64,000 nt of DNA from the NCBI RefSeq assembly GCF_964204865.1, contig NC_135251.1, positions 9,610,001 to 9,674,000 on the forward strand. The letters are read 5' to 3'. Origin of the DNA: Styela clava. Lineage: Eukaryota; Chordata; Ascidiacea; Stolidobranchia; Styelidae. The translations under genes and the position numbers were made by a program. Positions 20,709 to 34,106 of the stretch are shown one piece after another; the stretch's first letter is position 1; every line of letters begins with the position of its first letter. The notes beneath the pieces are model-generated. The model was given only the letters and a program-made list of their open reading frames with translations, ran no database searches and was not told the origin of the DNA.

Positions 20709-21257
20709 CAACAAGTATATCTCTCTTCTCCATTTGGGGAAATCCTCCTTAGTTGTGAAATTGTAGTAAACGAGACAGGACGGGCAGTGTAGTCTTACCT
20801 CGTCAGAGGTAAGGGTTCGGGTTGTGCGCCATCTTGGTGCACATACTTCGGGAGCGCCGTTTCCGCTTGTTATATGATAAGCGAGAACTCGGATAAAATC
20901 TAAAACACACATGAAAATTGACGAACCCTTCGATTCCAGTATGTATATTAATAGATAGGCAGGTATGTATCTTGGTTGTTGCTTTAGAGATTTGAACTCG
21001 CAACTGCGATAAACACTTTAGATGGTTGTGATCAGAGCTGTTGCATCCGGCTTTAAAATCGACTTTTGGGGAAACAGGAAATCTAGCTCCTACCCCAGAC
21101 TCAAATTCACAACGTTTCCACACCGACTCCCGTTCTGTCTCCCGTCCCATTTATACAAATGAAATAACTTTGTCTGATGCCAGGATTGCCTATAAAAATA
21201 CCCATAAATGGTAGCACGAAAACAAAATTCACAAAGCGTGTTTTGTAGCTTCACTGC

Positions 21258-21467
21258 AAGATCATACTTTTAGGGATCATTTCTATAGTGTGTATATTGT
21301 CCGTAACGTCAACAACTTTACAGTTTTGCAACCGCGATGATTCTGCGAGGCCTTCGTCCCTGAGCGTGAAGTCGTCTTTGTTGTGGGTTTTGTATCCACG
21401 CAAAGGCAATGATGAGCGTTCCGCATGTGGTCTCACTGCGGAAGGGAAGAAGGTGGTCTCAGCGGTT
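21258..21467 (+). ncRNA. U3 copy with box D CTCA
   Basis: Third of the 759-bp run; same CTCA box D. Confidence 0.8.
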
Positions 21468-22016
21468 CATCAAGTATATCTCTCTTCTTCATTTGGGGAA
21501 ATCCTCCTTAGTTGTGAAATTGTAGTAAACGAGACAGGACGGGCAGTGTAGTCTTACCTCGTCAGAGGTAAGGGTTCGGGTTGTGCGCCATCTTGGTGCA
21601 CATACTTCGGGAGCGCCGTTTCCGCTTGTTATATGATAAGCGAGAACTCGGATAAAATCTAAAACACACATGAAAATTGACGAACCCTTCGATTCCAGTA
21701 TGTATATTAATAGATAGGCAGGTATGTATCTTGGTTGTTGCTTTAGAGACTTGAACTTGCAACTGCGATAATCACTTTAGATGGTTGTGATCAGAGCTGT
21801 TGCATCCGGCTTTAAAATCGACTTTTGTGAAGACAGGAAATCTAGCTCCTGCCCCAGACTCAAATTCACAACATTTCCACACCGACTCCCGTTCTGTCTC
21901 CCGTCCCATTTATACAAATATAATAAATTTTTCTGATGCCAGGATTGCCTATAAAAATACCCATAAATGGTAGCACGAAAACAAAATTCACAAAGCGTGT
22001 TTTGTAGCTTCTCTGC

Positions 22017-22147
22017 AAGATCATACATTTAGGCATCATTTCTATAGTGTGTAACTAGGCCGTAACGTCAGTACCTTGACAGTTTCGCAACCGCGATGAT
22101 GCTACGAGCCCTTCGTCCCTGAGCGTGAAGTCGTCTTTGTTGTGGTT
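22017..22147 (+). pseudogene. U3 copy lacking boxes C and D
   Basis: Box A changed (AGGCATCATTTCTATAG); the jump is from CTTTGTTGTG directly to GTTCATCAAG. Confidence 0.85.
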
Positions 22148-22580
22148 CATCAAGTATATCTCTCTTCTCCATTTGGGGAAATCCTCCTTAGTTGTGAAAT
22201 TGTAGTAAACAAGACAGGACGGGCAGTGTAGTCTTACCTCGTCAGAATAAACGCTGTCTATTATTGTTATGCAACTTGTACGAAATTGAAAAAAAAAACA
22301 CAGAGTTTGTTCAATTTTGCTTTCGAGATCATACATTCAGGTATAAATTTTGAAGTTTGTACCTTGGACAGTGCTTTAACTACTTGTGGCATTGCAACAT
22401 CTTCGACTTTTGCTATGGCGCACATGCGAATATATAAATTTAAATCTCTAGAATTTAATGCACTTATAAAGATTTTCAAAATACAATTAGGATATTTTTA
22501 AATCAAGATTTTATGTTGAAATGACCATAAATACAAACATCACAACAACAATTACAATAGGTTTTTTAAAACAACGCCGC

Positions 22581-22655
22581 AAGATTGTACTTCAAGTGAC
22601 TTTGGTCGTTGAGTCAGTAACCTGACTGTTACACAACCGCGATCATGTCGGTGGA
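22581..22655 (+). ncRNA. Short U3-like module (type B2)
   Basis: Same as the module at 17708, 4873 bases earlier. Confidence 0.57.
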
Positions 22656-23274
22656 TTTATTCGCAGTATATTCTCAATACAAGAGGAAGCTTCACTTACG
22701 CGTGAAATTAAAAGAGATGCAGCCGGAGGATGTAAGCTCATTTTCTGGTAATGAACGCTGTTTCCCCGGAACTCCAGAAGTCTGTGCACTAAGATGGCGC
22801 ACAGCTTGACCATAGTAAGTGAACCAGGTAAGGGTTCGAGTTGTGCGCCATCTTGGTGCACATACTTCGGGAGCGCCGTTTCCGCTTGTTATATGATAAG
22901 CGAGACTCGGATAAAATCTGAAACACACATGAAAATTGACGAACTCTTCGATTCCAGTATGTATATCAATAGATAGGCAGGTATGTATCTTGGTTGTTGC
23001 TTTAGAGACTTGAACTTGCAACTGCGATAAACACTTTAGATGGTTGTGACCAGAGCTGTTGCATACGGCTTTAAAATCGACTTTTGTAAAAACAGGAAAT
23101 CTAGCTCCTACCCCAGACTCAAATTCACAACGTTTCCACATCGACTCCCTTTCTGTCTCCCGTCCCATTTATACAAATAAAATAACTTTGTCTGATGCCA
23201 GGATTGCCTATAAAAATACCCATAAATGGTAGCACGAAAACAAAATTCACAAACGTGTTTTGTAGCTTCACTGC

Positions 23275-23484
23275 AAGATCATACTTTTAGGGATCATTTC
23301 TATAGTGTGTATCTAAGCCGTAACGTAAATAACTTGACAGTTTCGCAACCGCGATGATGCTACGAGGCCTTTGTCCCTGAGCGTGAAGTGGTCTTTGTTG
23401 TGGGTTTTGTATCCACGCAAAGGCAATGATGAGCGTTCCGCATGTGGTCTCACTGCGGAAGGGAAGAAGGTGGTCTGAGCGGTT
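23275..23484 (+). ncRNA. U3: U3 snoRNA copy
   Basis: All boxes intact; GTGAAGTGGTC after box B. PSE-to-start distance is shorter by one base (CACAAACGTG). Confidence 0.9.
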
Positions 23485-23915
23485 CATCAAGTATATCTCT
23501 CTTCTCCATTTGGGGAAATCCTACTTAGTTGTGAAATTGTAGTAAACGAGACAGGACGGGCAGTGTAGTCTTACCTCGTCAGAAAAACGCTGTCTATTAT
23601 TGTTATGCAACTTGTACGAAATTGAAAAAAAAACACAGGGTTTGTTCAATTTTGCTTTCGAGATCATACATTCAGGTATAAATTTTGAAGTTTGTACCTG
23701 GGACAGTGCTTTAACTACTTGTGGCATTGCACCATCTTCGACTTTTGCTATGGCGCACATGCGAATATATAAATTTAAACCTCTAGAATTTAATGCACTT
23801 ATAAAGATTTTCAAAATACAATTAGGATATTTTTAAATCAAGATTTTATGTTGAAATGACCATAAATACAAACATCACAACAACAATCACAATAGGATTT
23901 TTAAAACAACGCCGC

Positions 23916-23990
23916 AAGATTGTACTCCAAGTGACTTTAGTCGTTGAGTCAGTAACCTGACTGTTACACAACCGCGATCATGTCGGTGGA
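23916..23990 (+). ncRNA. Short U3-like module (type B2)
   Basis: Starts AAGATTGTACTCCAAGTGAC. Confidence 0.57.
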
Positions 23991-24610
23991 TTTATTCGCA
24001 GTATATTCTCAATACAAGAGGAAGCTTCACTTACGCGTGAAATTAAAAGAGATACAGCCGGAGGATGTAAACTCATTTGCTGGGAATGAACGCTGTTTCC
24101 CCGGAACTCCAGAAGTCTGTGCACTAAGATGGCGCACAGCTTGAACATAGTAAGTGAACCAGGTAAGGGTTCGAGTTGTGCGCCATCCTGGTGCACATAC
24201 TTCGGGAGCGCCGTTTCCGCTTGTTATATGATAAGCGAGACTCGGATAAAATCTGAAACACACATGAAAATTGACGAACTCTTCGATTCCAGTATGTATA
24301 TTAATAGATAGGCAGGTATGTATCTTGGTTGTTGCTTTAGAGACTTGAACTTGCAACTGCGATAAACACTTTAGAGGGTTGTGATCAGAGCTGTTGCATA
24401 CGGCTTTAAAATCGACTTTTGTAAAAACAGGAAATCTAGCTCCTACCCCAGACTCAAATTCACAACGTTTCCACACCGACTCCCGTTCTGTCTCCCGTCC
24501 CATTTATACAAATAAAATAACTTTGTCTGATGCCAAGATTGTCTATAAAAATACCCATAAATGGTAGCACGAAAACAAAATTCACAAAGCGTGTTTTGTA
24601 GATTCACTGC

Positions 24611-24820
24611 AAGATCATACTTTTAGGGATCATTTCTATAGTGTGTATCTTTTCCGTAACGTCAACAACTTTACAGTTTTGCAACCGCGATGATTCTGCG
24701 AGGCCTTCGTCCCTGAGCGTGAAGTCGTTTTTGTTGTGGGTTTTGTATCCACGCAAAGGCAATGATGAGCGTTCCGCATGTGGTCTCACTGCGGAAGGGA
24801 AGAAGGTGGTCTCAGCGGTT
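24611..24820 (+). ncRNA. U3 copy with box D CTCA
   Basis: Counterpart of the copy at 19740 in the next higher-order repeat; promoter has GATTCACTGC for GCTTCACTGC. Confidence 0.8.
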
Positions 24821-25369
24821 CATCAAGTATATCTCTCTTCTCCATTTGGGGAAATCCTCCTTAGTTGTGAAATTGTAGTAAACGAGACAGGACGGGCAGT
24901 GTAGTCTTACCTCGTCAGAGGTAAGGGTTCGGGTTGTGCGCCATCTTGGTGCACATACTTCGGGAGCGCCGTTTCCGCTTGTTATATGATAAGCGAGAAC
25001 TCGGATAAAATCTAAAACACACATGAAAATTGACGAACCCTTCGATTCCAGTATGTATATTAATAGATAGGCAGGTATGTATCTTGGTTGTTGCTTTAGA
25101 GATTTGAACTCGCAACTGCGATAAACACTTTAGATGGTTGTGATCAGAGCTGTTTCATCCGGCTTTAAAATCGACTTTTGGGGAAACAGGAAATCTAGCT
25201 CCTACCCCAGACTCAAATTCACAACGTTTCCACACCGACTCCCGTTCTGTCTCCCGTCCCATTTATACAAATGAAATAACTTTGTCTGATGCCAGGATTG
25301 CCTATAAAAATACCCATAAATGGTAGCACGAAAACAAAATTCACCAAGCGTGTTTTGTAGCTTCACTGC

Positions 25370-25579
25370 AAGATCATACTTTTAGGGATCATTTCTATAG
25401 TGTGTATCTAGGCCGTAACGCAAATAACTTGACAGTTTCGCAACCGCGATGATGCTACGAGGCCTTCGTCCCTGAGTGTGAAGCCGCCTTTGTTGTGGGT
25501 TTTGTATCCACGCAAAGGCAATGATGAGCGTTCCGCATGTGGTCTCACTGCGGAAGGGAAGAAGGTGGTCTGAGCGGTT
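25370..25579 (+). ncRNA. U3: U3 snoRNA copy
   Basis: Same box B change (CTGAGTGTGAAG) as at 17065. The downstream flank lost about 13 bases (CTGTCTATCTTGTACG). Confidence 0.9.
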
Positions 25580-26000
25580 CATCAAGTATATATCTCTTCT
25601 CCATTTGGGGAAATCCTCCTTAGTTGTGAAATTGTAGTAAACAAGACAGGACGGGCAGTGTAGTCTTACCTCGTCAGAATAAACGCTGTCTATCTTGTAC
25701 GAAATTGAAAAAAAAAAACACAGAGTTTGTTCAATTTTGCTTTCGAGATCATACATTCAGGTATAAATTTTGAAGTTTGTACCTTGGACAGTGCTTTAAC
25801 TACTTGTGGCATTGCAACATCTTCAACTTTTGCTATGGCGCACATGCGAATATATAAATTTAAATCTCTAGAATTTAATGCACTTATAAAGATTTTCAAA
25901 ATACAATTAGGATATTTTTAAATCAAGATTTTATGTTGAAATGACCATAAATACAAACATCACAACAACAATTACAATAGGTTTTTTAAAACAACGCCGC

Positions 26001-26075
26001 AAGATTGTACTTCAAGTGACTCTGGTCGTTGAGTCAGTAACCTGACTGTTACACAACCGCGATCATGTCGGTGGA
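26001..26075 (+). ncRNA. Short U3-like module (type B2)
   Basis: AAGATTGTACTTCAAGTGAC with CTCTGG for CTTTGG. Confidence 0.57.
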
Positions 26076-26694
26076 TTTATTCGCAGTATATTCTCAATAC
26101 AAGAGGAAGCTTCACTTACGCGTGAAATTAAAAGAAATGCAGCCGGAGGATGTAAACTCATTTTCTGGGAATGAACGCTGTTTCCCCGGAACTCCAGAAG
26201 TCTGTGCACTAAGATGGCGCACAGCTTGACCATAGTAAGTGAACCAGGTAAGGGTTCGAGTTGTGCGCCATCTTGGTGCACATACTTCGGGAGCGCCGTT
26301 TCCGCTTGTTATATGATAAGCGAGACTCGGATAAAATCTGAAACACACATGAAAATTGACGAACTCTTCGATTCCAGTATGTATATTAATAGATAGGCAG
26401 GTATGTATCTTGGTTGTTGCTTTAGAGACTTGAACTTGCAACTGCGATAAACACTTTAGATGGTTGTGATCAGAGCTGTTGCATACGGCTTTAAAATCGA
26501 CTTTTGTAAAAACAGGAAATCTAGCTCCTACCCCAGACTCAAATTCACAACGTTTCCACACCGACTCCCGTTCTGTCTCCCGTCCCATTTATACAAATAA
26601 AATAACTTTGTCTGATGCCAGGATTGCCTAAAAAAATACCCATAAATGGTAGCACGAAAACAAAATTCACAAACGTGTTTTGTAGCTTCACTGC

Positions 26695-26904
26695 AAGATC
26701 ATACTTTTAGGGATCATTTCTATAGTGTGTATCTAAGCCGTAACGTAAATAACTTGGCAGTTTCGCAACCGCGATGATGCTACGAGGCCTTTGTCCCTGA
26801 GCGTGAAGTCGTCTTTGTTGTGGGTTTTGTATCCACGCAAAGGCAATGATGAGCGTTCCGCATGTGGTCTCACTGCGGAAGGGAAAAAGGTGGTCTGAGC
26901 GGTT
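26695..26904 (+). ncRNA. U3: U3 snoRNA copy
   Basis: Boxes intact; CTTGGCAG in the hinge and GGGAAAAAGG before box D. PSE distance is one base short. Confidence 0.9.
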
Positions 26905-27335
26905 CATCAAGTATATCTCTCTTCTCCATTTGGGGAAATCCTCCTTAGTTGTGAAATTGTAGTAAACGAGACAGGACGGGCAGTGTAGTCTTACCTCGTC
27001 AGAAAAACGCTGTCTATTATTGTTATGCAACTTGTACGAAATTGAAAAAAAAACACAGGGTTTGTTCAATTTTGCTTTCGAGATCATACATTCAGGTATA
27101 AATTTTGAAGTTTGTACCTGGGACAGTGCTTTAACTACTTGTGGCATTGCACCATCTTCGACTTTTGCTATGGCGCACATGCGAATATATATATTTAAAC
27201 CTCTAGAATTTAATGCACTTATAAAGATTTTCAAAATACAATTAGGATATTTTTAAATCAAGATTTTATGTTGAAATGACCATAAATACAAACATCACAA
27301 CAACAATCACAATAGGATTTTTAAAACAACGCCGC

Positions 27336-27410
27336 AAGATTGTACTTCAAGTGACTTTAGTCGTTGAGTCAGTAACCTGACTGTTACACAACCGCGATCA
27401 TGTCGGTGGA
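27336..27410 (+). ncRNA. Short U3-like module (type B2)
   Basis: AAGATTGTACTTCAAGTGAC, GTCGGTGGATT end. Confidence 0.57.
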
Positions 27411-28028
27411 TTTATTCGCAGTATATTCTCAATACAAGAGGAAGCTTCACTTACGCGTGAAATTAAAAGAGATGCAGCCGGAGGATGTAAACTCATTTGC
27501 TGGGAATGAACGCTGTTTCCCCGGAACTCCAGAAGTCTGTGCACTAAGATGGCGCACAGCTTGAACATAGTAAGTGAACCAGGTGGGGTTCGAGTTGTGC
27601 GCCATCCTGGTGCACATACTTCGGGAGTGCCGTTTCCGCTTGTTATATGATAAGCGAGACTCGGATAAAATCTGAAACACACATGAAAATTGACGAACTC
27701 TTCGATTCCAGTATGTATATTAATAGATAGGCAGGTATGTATCTTGGTTGTTGCTTTAGAGACTTGAACTTGCAACTGCGATAAACACTTTAGAGGGTTG
27801 TGATCAGAGCTGTTGCATACGGCTTTAAAATCGACTTTTGTAAAAACAGGAAATCTAGCTCCTACCCCAGACTCAAATTCACAACGTTTCCACACCGACT
27901 CCCGTTCTGTCTCCCGTCCCATTTATACAAATAAAATAACTTTGTCTGATGCCAGGATTGCCTATAAAAATACCCATGAATGGTAGCACGAAAACAAAAT
28001 TCACAAACGTGTTTTGTAGCTTCACTGC

Positions 28029-28238
28029 AAGATCATACTTTTAGGGATCATTTCTATAGTGTGTATCTAGGCCGTAACGTAAATAACTTGACAGTTTCGC
28101 AACCGCGATGATGCTACGGGGCCTTCGTCCCTGAGCGTGAAGTCGTCTTTGTTGTAGGTTTTGTATCCACGCAAAGGCAATGATGAGCGTTCCGCATGTG
28201 GTCTCACTGCGGAAGGGAAGAAGGTGGTCTGAGCGGTT
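28029..28238 (+). ncRNA. U3: U3 snoRNA copy, PSE changed
   Basis: Boxes intact; the B-C stem reads TGTAGGTTTTGTATCCACG (weakened). PSE is CCATGAATGG and one base closer to the start. Confidence 0.88.
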
Positions 28239-28671
28239 CATCAAGTATATCTCTCTTCTTCATTTGGGGAAATCCTCCTTAGTTGTGAAATTGTAGTAAA
28301 CGAGACAGGACGGGCAGTGTAGTCTTACCTCGTCAGAATAAACGCTGTCTATTATTGTTATGCAACTTGTACGAAATTGAAAAAAAAAACACAGGGTTTG
28401 TTCAATTTTTCTTTCGAGATCATACATTCAGGTATAAATTTTGAAGTTTGTACCTGGGACAGTGCTTTAACTACTTGTGGCATTGCAACATCTTCGACTT
28501 TTGCTATGGCGCACATGCGAATATATAAACTTAAACCTCTAGAATTTAATGCACTTATAAAGATTTTCAAAATACAATTAGGATATTTTTAAATCAAGAT
28601 TTTATGTTGAAATGACCATAAATACAAACATCACAACAACAGTCACAAAAGGTTTTTTAAAACAACGCCGC

Positions 28672-28746
28672 AAGATTGTACTTCAAGTGACTTTGGTCGT
28701 TGAGTCAGTAACCTGACTGTTACACAACCGCGATCATGTCGGTGGA
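28672..28746 (+). ncRNA. Short U3-like module (type B2)
   Basis: Body as at 17708; the PSE region has ACAACAACAGTCACAAAAGG. Confidence 0.57.
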
Positions 28747-29369
28747 TTTATTCGCAGTATATTCTCAATACAAGAGGAAGCTTCACTTACGCGTGAAATT
28801 AAAAGAGATGCAGCCGAAGGATGTAAACTCATTTGCTGGGAATGAACGCTGTTTTCCCGGAACTCCAGAAGTCTGTGCACTAAGATGGCGCACAGCTTGA
28901 ACATAGTAAGTGAACCAGGTAAGGGTTCGGGTTGTGCGCCATCTTGGTGCACATACTTCGGGAGCGCCGTTTCCGCTTGTTATATGATGAGCGAGAACTC
29001 GGATTAAATCTAAAACACACATGAAAATTGACGAACCCTCGATTCCAGTATGTATATTAATAGATAGGCAGGTATGTATCTTGGTTGTTGCTTTAGAGAC
29101 TTGAACTCGCAACTGCGATAAATAAACACTTTAGATGGTTGTGATCAGAGCTGTTGCATCCGGCTTTAAAATCGACTTTTGTGAAACAGGAAATCTAGCT
29201 CCTACCCCAGACTCAAATTCACAACGTTTCCACGCCGACTCCCGTTCTGTCTCCCGTCCAATTTATACAAATAAAATAACTTTGTCTGATGCCAGGATTG
29301 CCTATAAAAATACCCATAAATGGTAGCACGAAAACGAAATTCACAAAGCGTGTTTTGTAGCGTCACTGC

Positions 29370-29579
29370 AAGATCATACTTTTAGGGATCATTTCTATAA
29401 TGTGTATCTAGGCCGTAACGTAAACAACTTGACAGTTTCGCAACCGCGATGATGCTACGAGGCCTTCGTCCCTGAGCGTGAAGCCATCTTTGTTGTGGGT
29501 TTTGTATCCACGCAAAGTCAATGGTGAGCGTTCCGCATGTGATCTCACTGCGGAAGGGAAGAAAGTGGTCTGAGCGGTT
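29370..29579 (+). ncRNA. U3: U3 snoRNA copy, boxes A and C changed
   Basis: Box A reads TTTCTATAATGTGTATC and box C TGGTGAGCGTTCC; box D is intact. Confidence 0.87.
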
Positions 29580-30012
29580 CATCAAGTATATCTCTCTTCT
29601 CCATTTGGGGAAATCCTCTTTAGTTGTGAAATTGTAGTAAACGAGACAGGACGGGCAGTGTAGTCTTACCTCGTCAGAATAAACGCTGTCTATTATTGTT
29701 ATGCAACTTGTACGAAATTGAAAAAAAAAACACAGGGTTTGTTCAATTTTGCTTTCGAGATCATACATTCAGGTATAAATTCTGAAGTTTGTACCTAGGA
29801 CAGTGCTTTAACTACTTGTGGCATTGCAACATCTTTGACTTTTGCTATGGCGCATATGCGAATATATAAATTTAAACCTCTAGAATTTAATCCACTTATA
29901 AAGATTTTCAAAATACAATTAGGATATTTTTAAATCAAGATTTTATGTTGAAATGACCATAAATACAAACATCACAACAACAATCACAATAGGTTTTTTA
30001 AAACAACGCCGC

Positions 30013-30087
30013 AAGATTGTACTTCAAGTGACTTTGGTCGTTGAGTCAGTAACCTGACTGTTACACAACCGCGATCATGTCGGTGGA
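30013..30087 (+). ncRNA. Short U3-like module (type B2)
   Basis: Standard B2 body. Confidence 0.57.
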
Positions 30088-30708
30088 TTTATTCGCAGTA
30101 TATTCTCAATACAAGAGGAAGCTTCACTTTCGCGTGAAATTAAAAGAGATGCCGCCGAAGGATGTAAACTCATTTGCTGGGAATGAACGCTGTTTTCCCG
30201 GAACTCCAGAAGTCTGTGCACTAAGATGGCGCACAGCTTGACCATAGTAAGTGAACCAGGTAAAGGTTCGAGTTGTGCGCCATCTTGGTGCACATACTTC
30301 GGGAGCGCCGTTTCCGCTTGTTATATGATAAGCGAGAACTCGGTTAAAATCTAAAACACACATGAAAATTGACGAACTCTTCGATTCCAGTATATATATT
30401 AATAGATAGGCAGGTATGTATCTTGGTTGTTGTTTTAGAGACTTGAACTTGCAACTGCGATAAACACTTTAGATGGTTGTGATCAGAGCTGTTGCATCCG
30501 GCTTTAAAATCGACTTTTGTGAAAACAAGAAATCTAGCTCCTACCCCAGACTCAAATTCACAACGTTTCCACGCCGACTCCCGTTCTGTCTCCCGTCCCA
30601 TTTATACAAATAAAATAACTTTGTCTGATGCCAGGATTGCCTATAAAAATACCCATAAATGGTAGCACGAAAACGAAATTCACAAAGCGTGTTTTGTAGC
30701 GTCACTGC

Positions 30709-30918
30709 AAGATCATACTTTTAGGGATCATTTCTATAGTGTGTATCTAGGCCGTAACGTAAATAACATGACAGTTTCGCAACCGCGATGATGCCACGAG
30801 GCCTTCGTCCCTGAGCGTGAAGTCGTCTTCGTTGTGGGTTTTGTATCCACGCAAAGGCAATGATGAGCGTTCCGCATGTGGTCTCACTGCGGAAGGGAAG
30901 AAGGTGGTCTGAGCGGTT
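30709..30918 (+). ncRNA. U3: U3 snoRNA copy, all main boxes intact
   Basis: C' followed by GATGATGCCACG; boxes A, B, C and D intact. First monomer of dimer 1. Confidence 0.9.
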
Positions 30919-31352
30919 CATCAAGTATATCTCTCTTCTCCATTTGGGGAAATCCTCCTTAGTTGTGAAATTGTAGTAAACGAGACAGGACGGGCAGTGT
31001 AGTCTTACCTCGTCAGAATAAACGCTGTCTATTATTGTTATGCAACTTGTACGAAATTGAAAAAAAAACACATAGAGTTTGTTCAATTTTGCTTTCGAGA
31101 TCATACAATCAGGTATAAATTTTGAAGTTTGTATCTAAGACAGTGCTTTAACTACTTGTGGCATTGCAACATTTTTGACTTTTGCTATGGCGCACATGCG
31201 AATATATAAATTTAAACCTCTAGAATTTAATGCACTTATAAAGATTTACAAAATACAATTAGGATATTTTTAAATCAAGATTTTATGTTGAAATGACCAT
31301 AAATACAAACATCACAACAACAATCACAATAGGTTTTTTAAAACAACGCCGC

Positions 31353-31427
31353 AAGATTGTACTTCAAGTGAATTTGGTCGTTGAGTCAGTAACCTGACTG
31401 TTACACAACCGCGATCATGTCGGTGGA
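31353..31427 (+). ncRNA. Short U3-like module (type B2)
   Basis: AGTGAATTTGG instead of AGTGACTTTGG. Confidence 0.56.
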
Positions 31428-32046
31428 TTTATTCGCAGTATATTCTCAATACAAGAGGAAGCTTCACTTACGCGTGAAGTTAAAAGAGATGCAGCGGAGG
31501 ATGTAAACTCATTTGCTGGGAATGAACGCTGTATTCCCGGAACTCCAGAAGTCTTTGCACTAAGATGGCGCACAGCTTGAACATAGTAAGTGAACCAGGT
31601 AAGGGTTCGGGTTGAGCGCCATCTTGGTGCACATACTTCGGGAGCACCGTTTCCGCTTGTTATATGATAAGCAAGAACTCGAATAAAATCTAAAACACAC
31701 ATGAAAATTGACGAACCCTTCGATTCCAGTATGTATATTAATAGATAGGCAGGTATGTATCTTGGTTGTTGCTTCAGACACTTGAACTCGCTCTGCGATA
31801 AACACTTTAGATGATTGTGATCAGAGCTGTTGCATCCGGCTTTAAAATCGACTTTTGGGAAAACAGGAAATCTAGCTCCTACCCCAGACTCTAATTCACA
31901 ACGTTCCCACACCGACTCCCGTTCTGTCTCCCGTCCCATTTATACAAATAAAATAACTTTGTCTGATGCCAGGATTGCCTATAAAAATACCCATAAATGG
32001 TAGCACAAAAACAAAATTCACAAAGCGTGTTTTGTAGCTTCACTCC

Positions 32047-32256
32047 AAGATCATACTTTTAGGGATCATTTCTATAGTGTGTATCTAGGCCGTAACGTAA
32101 ATAACTTGACAGTTTCGCAACCGCGATGATGCCACGAGGCCTTCGTCCCTGAGCGTGGAGTCGTCTTCGTTGTAGGTTTTGTATCCACGCAAAGGCAATG
32201 ATGAGCGTTCCGCATGTGGTCTCACTGCGGAAGGGAAGAAGGTGGTCTGAGCGGTT
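32047..32256 (+). ncRNA. U3: U3 snoRNA copy, box B changed
   Basis: Box B reads CTGAGCGTGGAG; start context is CACTCCAAGATC. Boxes C and D intact. Second monomer of dimer 1. Confidence 0.88.
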
Positions 32257-32691
32257 CATCAAGTACTTCTCTCTTCTCCATTTGGGGAAATTCTCCTTAG
32301 TTGTGAAATTGTAGTAAACGAGACAGGACGGGCAGTGTAGTCTTACCTCGTCAGAATAAACGCTGTCTATTATTGTTATGCAACTTGTACGAAATTGAAA
32401 AAAAAAACACATAGAGTTTGTTCAATTTTGCTTTCGAGATCATACATTCAGGTATGAATTTTGAAGTTTGTACCTAGGACAGTGCTTTAACTACTTGTGG
32501 CATTGCAACATCTTTGACTTTTGCTATGGCGCACATGCGAATATATAAATTTAAACCTCTAGAATTTAATGCACTTATAAAGATTTTCAAAATACAATTA
32601 GGATATTTTTAAATCAAGATTTTATGTTGAAATGACCTTAAATACAAACATCACAACAACAATCACAATAGGTTTTTTAAAACAACGCCGC

Positions 32692-32766
32692 AAGATTGTA
32701 CTTCAAGTGACTTTGGTCGTTGAGTCAGTAACCTGACTGTTACACAACCGCGATCATGTCGGTGGA
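32692..32766 (+). ncRNA. Short U3-like module (type B2)
   Basis: Standard body; PSE reads CCTTAAATACAAACATC (one change). Confidence 0.55.
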
Positions 32767-33387
32767 TTTATTCGCAGTATATTCTCAATACAAGAGGAAG
32801 CTTCACTTTCGCGTGAAATTAAAAGAGATGCCGCCGAAGGATGTAAACTCATTTGCTGGGAATGAACGCTGTTTTCCCGGAACTCCAGAAGTCTGTGCAC
32901 TAAGATGGCGCACAGCTTGACCATAGTAAGTGAACCAGGTAAAGGTTCGAGTTGTGCGCCATCTTGGTGCACATACTTCGGGAGCGCCGTTTCCGCTTGT
33001 TATATGATAAGCGAGAACTCGGTTAAAATCTAAAACACACATGAAAATTGACGAACTCTTCGATTCCAGTATATATATTAATAGATAGGCAGGTATGTAT
33101 CTTGGTTGTTGTTTTAGAGACTTGAACTTGCAACTGCGATAAACACTTTAGATGGTTGTGATCAGAGCTGTTGCATCCGGCTTTAAAATCGACTTTTGTG
33201 AAAACAAGAAATCTAGCTCCTACCCCAGACTCAAATTCACAACGTTTCCACGCCGACTCCCGTTCTGTCTCCCGTCCCATTTATACAAATAAAATAACTT
33301 TGTCTGATGCCAGGATTGCCTATAAAAATACCCATAAATGGTAGCACGAAAACGAAATTCACAAAGCGTGTTTTGTAGCGTCACTGC

Positions 33388-33597
33388 AAGATCATACTTT
33401 TAGGGATCATTTCTATAGTGTGTATCTAGGCCGTAACGTAAATAACATGACAGTTTCGCAACCGCGATGATGCCACGAGGCCTTCGTCCCTGAGCGTGAA
33501 GTCGTCTTCGTTGTGGGTTTTGTATCCACGCAAAGGCAATGATGAGCGTTCCGCATGTGGTCTCACTGCGGAAGGGAAGAAGGTGGTCTGAGCGGTT
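33388..33597 (+). ncRNA. U3: U3 snoRNA copy, main boxes intact
   Basis: Counterpart of 30709 in dimer 2; no difference seen in the RNA. Confidence 0.9.
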
Positions 33598-34031
33598 CAT
33601 CAAGTATATCTCTCTTCTCCATTTGGGGAAATCCTCCTTAGTTGTGAAATTGTAGTAAACGAGACAGGACGGGCAGTGTAGTCTTACCTCGTCAGAATAA
33701 ACGCTGTCTATTATTGTTATGCAACTTGTACGAAATTGAAAAAAAAACACATAGAGTTTGTTCAATTTTGCTTTCGAGATCATACATTCAGGTATAAATT
33801 TTGAAGTTTGTATCTAGGACAGTGCTTTAACTACTTGTGGCATTGCAACATCTTTGACTTTTGCTATGGCGCACATGCGAATATATAAATTTAAACCTCT
33901 AGAATTTAATGCACTTATAAAGATTTACAAAATACAATTAGGATATTTTTAAATCAAGATTTTATGTTGAAATGACCATAAATACAAACATCACAACAAC
34001 AATCACAATAGGTTTTTTAAAACAACGCCGC

Positions 34032-34106
34032 AAGATTGTACTTCAAGTGAATTTGGTCGTTGAGTCAGTAACCTGACTGTTACACAACCGCGATCATGTC
34101 GGTGGA
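34032..34106 (+). ncRNA. Short U3-like module (type B2)
   Basis: AGTGAATTTGG variant. Confidence 0.56.

Larger units (their letters stand above)
17065..26694 (+). repeat. Higher-order repeat, period about 4.87 kb
   Basis: The U3 at 18403 recurs at 23275 (4872), the CTCA copy at 19740 recurs at 24611 (4871), and flanking sequence shifts by 4873. The second copy lacks two of the three short CTCA units, and from 25370 a further copy of the 17065-type unit starts, so the domain is a mosaic. Confidence 0.75.
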
